A DNA stretch of 27,376 nt, from positions 1 to 27,376 of the forward strand of contig CAZROA010000012.1 in NCBI GenBank assembly GCA_964601575.1, written 5' to 3'. The stretch comes from CAZKEG01 sp964601575 (GTDB lineage: Bacteria; Desulfobacterota; Thermodesulfobacteria; Thermodesulfobacteriales; Thermodesulfatatoraceae). Made by a program: the position numbers and the translations under genes. Below are positions 22,866-27,376 of this stretch, one piece after another; within the stretch, counting starts at the first letter, position 1; every line of letters starts with the position of its first letter. The notes below the pieces were generated by a model. That model made no database searches and was not told the origin of the DNA. It saw only the letters and a program-made list of their open reading frames with translations.

Positions 22866-24155
22866 TTAAGAAAAGAGACTTTGTTGTTTGACCATGGAAG
22901 TCTGTTCTTGGGTCTCTTCCTTACCAAAGATGGAAATCTTGCCGTAGACCCCATCAAAGCCCGGTCGGATATAAAGCCTTCCCTCTCGAACGCGGCGGAT
23001 TCCTTCAAGAATGCGAGGGGGCACGAACTCAGCCAGTTCTTCCAGAGGTTTGAAGAGCAGGATTTCAAACTCACTCCCTCCGAGCTCGATCAATTGCCGA
23101 TAGGTCTTTTTTACTATCTGAGTCTGGATGCCTTTGGCCAGGGCCTCGGAGATGATCTCAAGCAGGGGAACAAGGTGTAAGGCCGGTGGTTTGCCTTCCG
23201 GGCGATAACCCTCTGGACGATCGGCCAGTTCCTCCACCCGATGCATGACACCGATGGTCAAAGGTTCTCCACAAACAGGACATTTTCCGCCATGGGCCCT
23301 GGTCTCTTTGGGGGAGAAGATGATACCGCAGTTTCGATGACCATCGAAATGGTATTTGCCTTCTTCAGGATAAAACTCAATGGTAAAGGCCAACTTGTCT
23401 TCTTTGATGGCCTGGGCCAAGGCTGGATAACTTGGCTCACCGTAAAGGGCATTGGCCTCGCGGCCCAATTTGGTCGGGGAATGGGCATCGGAATTAGAGA
23501 CCAGGGTGAAACGATCAAGGGTTGAGAGCCGCCAATTCATGGCTGGGTCAGAGGAGAGACCGGTTTCCAAGGCAAAGATATATTCTAGCTCTTCTTCAAA
23601 GCATTCTTCCAGGGAATCAAAGCCAGAGAAGGCCCCGAAGACCGAGTACCAAGGGGTCCAGACATGGGCAGGAATGATGAGGATTTCCGGAGAAATTTTG
23701 CGCAAGAGCCGCACGAGTTCTTTTACCGGAAAACCAAAGGTCGGACGACCATCGACCTCCAGGTTACCCAGGCGGTCAAGGGCCAGATTGACCTCGCGCA
23801 CCACCTCTAGACTCGGGGCCAGGATCAAGGTATGAACCCGGCGGTTGGCCTTTCCCCCTTGGGAGAAGATATTAGAGACCTCGGCACTCAAGACGAACCT
23901 GGTCCCCTCGGGATCTTCCCGGTAGACATAAAGCCCTTCTTCCGGGGCGGGCTCCAAAAATTCTTCTAACTCTTCGAAATAGGCTGGATGGGTAAAATCA
24001 CCGGTACCGATCAGGCGAAGCCCCTTTTCTCTAGCGGTACGAGCCAAGACCGGTATGGTCATCTCCCGGCTTGTGGCCCGGCTATAACGGCTATGGATGT
24101 GTAAGTCTGCCAGATAAATATTTTTCAAGTCTTTAGGCCAAAAATCCTGTTTCAC
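22866..24155 (-). CDS. PHP-family endonuclease Q-like protein with putative clamp-binding tail
   Basis: EndoQ cuts DNA 5' of deaminated or abasic bases (hypoxanthine, uracil) and is known mainly from Thermococcales, some methanogens and a few bacteria. The 429-residue protein has the PHP metal motifs DLHIHSRYSRATS (17-29), GTGDFTHP (50-57), SAEVSNIF (90-97), PAHVWTPWYSVFG (162-174) and NSDAHSP (221-227). A zinc site follows with Cys276 and CPVC (292-295), then HRVEELADRPEGYRP, all typical of this group. The C-terminus ends KQQSLFS: QQSLF (424-428) fits the bacterial sliding-clamp consensus QxxLF, and archaeal EndoQ is reported to act with PCNA. The start is GTG at 24155 with AGGA before it. 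A 57-bp palindrome ends at the ribosome site. Exact substrate remains inference. Confidence 0.87.
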   Translation of the reverse strand: MKQDFWPKDLKNIYLADLHIHSRYSRATSREMTIPVLARTAREKGLRLIGTGDFTHPAYFEELEEFLEPAPEEGLYVYREDPEGTRFVLSAEVSNIFSQGGKANRRVHTLILAPSLEVVREVNLALDRLGNLEVDGRPTFGFPVKELVRLLRKISPEILIIPAHVWTPWYSVFGAFSGFDSLEECFEEELEYIFALETGLSSDPAMNWRLSTLDRFTLVSNSDAHSPTKLGREANALYGEPSYPALAQAIKEDKLAFTIEFYPEEGKYHFDGHRNCGIIFSPKETRAHGGKCPVCGEPLTIGVMHRVEELADRPEGYRPEGKPPALHLVPLLEIISEALAKGIQTQIVKKTYRQLIELGGSEFEILLFKPLEELAEFVPPRILEGIRRVREGRLYIRPGFDGVYGKISIFGKEETQEQTSMVKQQSLFS

Positions 24156-24160
24156 TTTCC

Positions 24161-24217
24161 TGCCCCTTGCTCAAATTAGCTACTTTTTAAAAGCTTTTGG
24201 ACCTAATGCAAGGGGCA
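24161..24217. repeat. 57-bp imperfect palindrome between rsmI and the EndoQ-like gene
   Basis: TGCCCCTTGC (24161-24170) and GCAAGGGGCA (24208-24217) are exact 10-bp inverted repeats. Inside, ATTAG (24175-24179) pairs with CTAAT (24203-24207) beside a 4-base bulge, and the centre holds AAAAGCTTTT. On the coding (minus) strand the 3' arm ends directly at the AGGA ribosome site of the downstream gene. No U tract follows, so it is not a standard terminator. Only one copy occurs in this window. Confidence 0.75.
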
Positions 24218-24223
24218 AATGAA

Positions 24224-25087
24224 CTATTTAGATTCAAGCAATTCCAGGGCCAAAGGATAGACGCGACTCCTGGGAAGCCCTAATTCTCGGGCTACCTTCT
24301 GAGCGGCCTCCTTGGTAGAAAGCCCCTGGCTTAGAAGATCTTTGAGGCGGACTTTTATCTCTTCTTCGGAGAGGATGCTCTCTCTTTCGGCCCCTTTGAC
24401 CACCAAGGTAAACTCTCCCCGAGGATCTTCTTTTTCAAATCGTCTTTTAAATTGGGAAAGGCTTCCCCGTCGGTATTCCTCATGGACCTTAGTCATCTCC
24501 CGGGCCAGGAAGGCCTCTCGTTCGCCGAAGATGTCAAGCATATCGGTAAGGGTCTTTAGCAGACGGTGAGGGGCCTCGTAAAAGACCATCGGTCGCCTCT
24601 CTTTGCGAAGGTCTTCTAGCCGCCTTCGCCTTTCCGCGGCCTTAGCCGGAAGAAAGCCAATAAAGACAAAGCCCTCTTTTAATTCAAAACCAGCGCAGCT
24701 TAAGGCAGCGGCTACGGCGGAAGGCCCGGGGACAGGGCGTACCGAAAGGTCTTTCCGATGGGCCAAGTTCACTAAATAGGCTCCGGGATCAGATATACCC
24801 GGCGTCCCGGCCTCACTCACCAAGGCCACACTCTTTCCTTCCTCCAGGAATCTGATGATTTCTTGGGCCCGGCGAACCTCATTGTGTTCGTGATAGGCCA
24901 AGAGTTTTGGAGCCCTGATTCCGTAGCGAGAAAGCAGCTTTCGCGTGGTGCGTGTGTCCTCGGCGGCAATGATGTTTACGGTCCGAAGGATCTCTAAGGC
25001 CCTTAAAGTAATATCAAGTAGATTGCCCAAGGGGGTGGCCACCAAATAAAGCGTTCCCGGCTCAGCTCCTTGACTGTCGCCAGACAT
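24224..25087 (-). CDS. rsmI: 16S rRNA 2'-O-ribose C1402 methyltransferase
   Basis: RsmI methylates the ribose of C1402 in 16S rRNA. With the start at ATG 25087 (MSGDSQGAEPG) the protein is 287 residues, the usual length. A longer frame reaching 25195 adds 36 residues of non-family sequence read in another frame of the upstream gene, so I reject it. Motifs are LYLVATPLGNLLDIT, AEDTRTTRKLLSRYGI, VSEAGTPGISDPG and PVPGPSAVAAALSCAGF, then FIGFLPAK and EAPHRLLKTL. A C-terminal helical domain ends LPRSRVYPLALELL. The gene overlaps the end of the CDP-alcohol phosphotransferase gene by 26 bp, suggesting translational coupling. Confidence 0.94.
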   Translation of the reverse strand: MSGDSQGAEPGTLYLVATPLGNLLDITLRALEILRTVNIIAAEDTRTTRKLLSRYGIRAPKLLAYHEHNEVRRAQEIIRFLEEGKSVALVSEAGTPGISDPGAYLVNLAHRKDLSVRPVPGPSAVAAALSCAGFELKEGFVFIGFLPAKAAERRRRLEDLRKERRPMVFYEAPHRLLKTLTDMLDIFGEREAFLAREMTKVHEEYRRGSLSQFKRRFEKEDPRGEFTLVVKGAERESILSEEEIKVRLKDLLSQGLSTKEAAQKVARELGLPRSRVYPLALELLESK

Positions 25088-25652
25088 GGAGCACCCTTTG
25101 GACCGCGGTGACGTTGGTAAAGATGGCCAGGAGGATGAGCACTGGATAGATGAGATTAAAGACCAGGCCGGCGGTAAGGATGACCAACCTTTCAAACCTG
25201 GTCAGGAGCCCTATTTTGCATTCAAAACCGAGGGCCTCGGCCCGAGCGCGGGTGTAGCTTACCATGAGCGAGCCAGCCAGGGCCACCAGGGCCAAGACCG
25301 TGGCAAACTTCTGCCCCAAATTCAGGAGATAAAAGACTAGGCCGGTAAAGATGGCGATTTCGGAATAGCGGTCGAGGGTGGAGTCCAAAAAGGCACCGAA
25401 CTTGGTCTGTCGTTGGCTGCGTCTGGCCAGAAGGCCATCAATGGCATCCAGTGGACCAAAAACGATGAGGAGGAGACCAGCTAACCGCGGATGTCCGAGG
25501 CCTAAGGCTATACCGACCAGGATGCACCCCAGAAAACCGCAGATGGTCACCGTGTTAGGGGAAACCTTCAGACGGGCCAAGAAATCGGCTACCGGGGCCA
25601 AAAAAGGCTTACTCCACGCCCTGACACGATCAGTGAGGGTAAAAGTAGACAT
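25062..25652 (-). CDS. CDP-alcohol phosphatidyltransferase family membrane enzyme
   Basis: The 196-residue protein has about six hydrophobic helices and the complete family motif D-x2-D-G-x2-A-R-x8-G-x3-D-x3-D, seen as DAIDGLLARRSQRQTKFGAF followed by LDSTLD. It therefore transfers a phospho-lipid group from a CDP-diglyceride to an alcohol phosphate in the cytoplasmic membrane. The N-terminal RLKVSPNTVTICGFL and the DSTLDRYSE wording recall bacterial phosphatidylinositol-phosphate synthases and archaeal archaetidylinositol-phosphate synthases more than PgsA, but glycerol-3-phosphate as acceptor is not excluded, so no symbol is given. AGGGG lies six bases before the ATG. It is the first gene of the operon with rsmI, EndoQ, the ABC-class ATPase and mrcA. 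Confidence 0.88.
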   Translation of the reverse strand: MSTFTLTDRVRAWSKPFLAPVADFLARLKVSPNTVTICGFLGCILVGIALGLGHPRLAGLLLIVFGPLDAIDGLLARRSQRQTKFGAFLDSTLDRYSEIAIFTGLVFYLLNLGQKFATVLALVALAGSLMVSYTRARAEALGFECKIGLLTRFERLVILTAGLVFNLIYPVLILLAIFTNVTAVQRVLHVWRQSRS

Positions 25653-25671
25653 TTTCTACCCCTTTATTGGC

Positions 25672-25700
25672 TAAATAATAACCCACCTATCGAGAGTCAA
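25672..25700 (-). promoter_or_regulatory. Predicted promoter of the pgsA-like/rsmI/EndoQ/ATPase/mrcA operon
   Basis: On the minus strand TTGACT (25700-25695) and the AT-rich TATTTA (25677-25672) are 17 bp apart. The start would lie about 13 bases before the ATG at 25652, leaving room for the AGGGG ribosome site. The -10 is weak against consensus. Confidence 0.45.
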
Positions 25701-25783
25701 CCAGGATTTTGGGTTTATAAGGCCTGAGTTTAGATATTTTTGGCCGAAAAGTCCTTAAATGAGGTCCATAACTTTCGGGCGTC

Positions 25784-25813
25784 TTTACCAAAGGACCAAA
25801 AAAGTTCTATAAA
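25784..25813 (+). promoter_or_regulatory. Predicted promoter of pyk
   Basis: TTTACC (25784-25789) and TATAAA (25808-25813) are 18 bp apart. Transcription would begin near 25820, giving a leader of about 45 bases. GGTCC and GGACC flank the -35 as a short inverted repeat of unknown meaning. Confidence 0.45.
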
Positions 25814-25867
25814 ATTTGTCAAACAGGGTGAACTCCACTAGAGTAAGCCTTATCTTTGGGAAACAGA

Positions 25868-27292
25868 ATGAAAACAGAACGTCCAAAGTCCAAAATAATC
25901 GGCACCATCGGGCCGGCTTCTGCCTCCAAAAAGATCCTCCAACAGATGATCCAGGCAGGGATGGACATTGCCCGTCTGAACCTGGCCCATGGCACTCCTG
26001 AACTTCACGAACGATACATCGCCTCTGTGCGGGCGGCGGCCAATGCTGTGGGGCAAAAGGTGGCCATCTTAGCCGATCTACCGGGGCCAAAGATTCGCGT
26101 GGGTATCCTCCCCAAGGAACCTTTAGAACTCAAGAAGGGCTCTCGGATCTTCATTGTCCCTCAAGAACGCACCGAGAGCCTTGAGACGATCCCCATACCC
26201 CTCCCGGGCCTCCTTGATATCCTTCGCCCAAGACACTCGATCTACCTCAATGATGGCGTCATCCAATTGTTAGTAGAGGAAGTCCTCCCGGATAAGGCCC
26301 GAGCCAGGGTGGTGGTTGGGGGCGAGCTCTTTTCGCATAAAGGGGTAAATTTTCCGGGGATAGACCTCGGCTTTTCCGCCTTTACCGAAGAAGATCAAGC
26401 CCTCATGTCCTTTGCCTTGGCCCACGGAGTAGAGGCGGTAAGCCTTTCTTTTGTAGAAGGCCCGGAAGAGGTACGAAAAGCCAGGGAATATGCCCAATCT
26501 TTGGGGTATTCTCCCTTTCTCATCGCCAAGATCGAACGCGCCCAAGCGGTCAAGAATTTTTCTGCTATTTTGAAAGAGGCCGATGGGGTCATGATTGCCC
26601 GCGGGGATTTGGGAGTTGAAATCCCCATCGAAGAGATGGCCGTTGTTCAGAAATCGCTCATCGAAAAGGCCAACCTTGCTGGCAAGATAGTCATCACCGC
26701 TACCCAGATGCTAAAGTCTATGACCCATAACCGGCGTCCCACCCGGGCTGAGGTGACAGATGTGGCCAATGCCATCTTGGATGGGACGGATTGCCTCATG
26801 CTTTCTGAAGAAACGGCGGCGGGGATCTATCCCCTTGAGGCCGTAAAGATGATGGCCAAGATCGCCAAGGTGACCGAGAAGGAAAGAAAGTATTTCCCGG
26901 TTCGTGAAAACATTTTGGCCTCTTTTAACCGGGGGAGAATCAACTTAGACGAGGTCCTTTCACTGGATGTCTTTACTACGGTTGAACACCTGAAGGTGAA
27001 AGCAGTGATCATTCCTACCGATACCGGGGCCACGGCCAGGAAGGTGGCCCGCTTTCGGCTGCCGGTCTGGATCTATGCCTTCAGCCCTCATGAATCGACC
27101 TGCCGGCATCTGCTCTTTTCTTATGGAGTTCGACCGGTCCATCTAACCGAGTGTCTCAGCGACTGGCAGGGGTTCGCCCTCCATTGGCTGCGAAAAAACG
27201 TCTTAAAAGAAGGGCTCGTGGTCTCCTTGCAGCGCACCTTCCTCGGTTCTCATAAAAGTTATCGCCTCGAACTGATCGAACTGGAGGGATAA
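25868..27292 (+). CDS. pyk: Pyruvate kinase, potassium-independent type by signature
   Basis: Pyruvate kinase makes pyruvate and ATP from phosphoenolpyruvate and ADP. From the ATG at 25868 it is 474 residues, the normal length; a TTG at 25856 would add four. Motifs are KIIGTIGPAS, ARLNLAHG, IAKIERAQAV with the catalytic Lys, IARGDLGVEIP with the metal Asp, TATQMLKSM, and RPTRAEVTDVANAILDGTD. A complete C-terminal domain follows (VKAVIIPTDTGATARKVARF). Positions 70-77 read DLPGPKIR where muscle enzyme has DTKGPEIR, so Lys75 replaces Glu117 and Leu71 replaces Thr113; NFSHG is NLAHG. Lys at that site marks potassium-independent enzymes. No N-terminal or C-terminal PEP-utiliser extension is present. 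It is transcribed alone, divergent from the lipid gene. Confidence 0.96.
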   Translation: MKTERPKSKIIGTIGPASASKKILQQMIQAGMDIARLNLAHGTPELHERYIASVRAAANAVGQKVAILADLPGPKIRVGILPKEPLELKKGSRIFIVPQERTESLETIPIPLPGLLDILRPRHSIYLNDGVIQLLVEEVLPDKARARVVVGGELFSHKGVNFPGIDLGFSAFTEEDQALMSFALAHGVEAVSLSFVEGPEEVRKAREYAQSLGYSPFLIAKIERAQAVKNFSAILKEADGVMIARGDLGVEIPIEEMAVVQKSLIEKANLAGKIVITATQMLKSMTHNRRPTRAEVTDVANAILDGTDCLMLSEETAAGIYPLEAVKMMAKIAKVTEKERKYFPVRENILASFNRGRINLDEVLSLDVFTTVEHLKVKAVIIPTDTGATARKVARFRLPVWIYAFSPHESTCRHLLFSYGVRPVHLTECLSDWQGFALHWLRKNVLKEGLVVSLQRTFLGSHKSYRLELIELEG

Positions 27293-27299
27293 CACCAGG

Positions 27300-27344
27300 A
27301 TGAGTAATCCGAATAAACTTTTTGAGCCCTTCCGTAGCTTTTAG
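27300..27344 (+). other. Possible 14-residue reading frame after pyk
   Basis: ATG at 27300, with AGG immediately before it and GGAGG further back, opens MSNPNKLFEPFRSF followed by TAG. It lies in the last 84 bases of the window, where CAGGATG (27296-27302) and CATCCTG (27364-27370) are inverted. It may be a leader peptide of a gene beyond the window or simple chance. Confidence 0.2.
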
Positions 27345-27376
27345 GCTGGTTTCAAAAAATTTCCATCCTGAAAAAA

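Noticed and set aside
25088..25195. N-terminal extension of RsmI by 36 residues
   Set aside because: The added Ser/Pro-rich sequence is the antisense-free shadow of the phosphotransferase gene in another frame; the family starts at the ATG at 25087.
1..27376. CRISPR arrays, insertion sequences, prophage or integron parts
   Set aside because: No regularly spaced direct repeats, transposase, integrase or phage-type genes were seen by eye on either strand.

Overview
The window is a continuous, gene-dense stretch of bacterial chromosome with no insertion sequence, phage gene, CRISPR array or rRNA. Most of it is moderate in GC (about 50% in lines counted by hand). The proteins are rich in Glu, Lys and Arg. 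Several families are frequent in thermophiles: a THEP1-type NTPase, an ADP-forming acyl-CoA synthetase, endonuclease Q and a Lys-type pyruvate kinase. This suggests a thermophilic, anaerobic Gram-negative bacterium, perhaps a Thermodesulfobacteriota member (Thermosulfurimonas/Thermodesulfatator type). That placement is inference, since no marker gene was compared.

Layout. 1-2920 (minus): nrdR, prmA, then a very AT-rich sensor kinase and a lipoprotein cut by the window edge. 3064-3363 (plus): a small unknown protein. 3360-6251 (minus): dnaJ, an Smr-domain gene and a fused NTPase/thymidylate kinase. 6358-11017 (plus): xseA, an M23 peptidase, xseB, ispA and dnaB, tightly packed except for a gap before dnaB. 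11058-11262 (minus): a tRNA-Ser(GGA) with promoter and terminator. 11341-11559 (plus): a small coiled-coil protein.

11601-19112 is the most coherent functional block. An ADP-forming acyl-CoA synthetase and a BioD-like/DRTGG protein run leftward. A Pat-like GNAT acetyltransferase fused to a degenerate acyl-CoA synthetase, an AcuC-type deacetylase and an AcuB-type CBS-ACT protein run rightward. It contains the logic of Bacillus acuABC (acetylase, sensor, deacetylase) placed back to back with the enzyme that makes or uses acetyl-CoA, so it looks like an acetyl-CoA metabolism and lysine-acetylation control island.

19174-25652 (minus) is one long probable operon: a CDP-alcohol phosphotransferase, rsmI, an endonuclease Q-like PHP protein with a putative clamp-binding tail, an ABC-class ATPase (COG3044 type) and penicillin-binding protein 1A. 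A 57-bp palindromic element lies between rsmI and the endonuclease gene. 25868-27292 (plus) is pyruvate kinase with the sequence signature of potassium-independent enzymes.

The best candidates for something new are the NTPase-thymidylate kinase fusion, the acetylation island with its eroded Pat platform, and the EndoQ/ABC-ATPase pair with the clamp motif and upstream palindrome.
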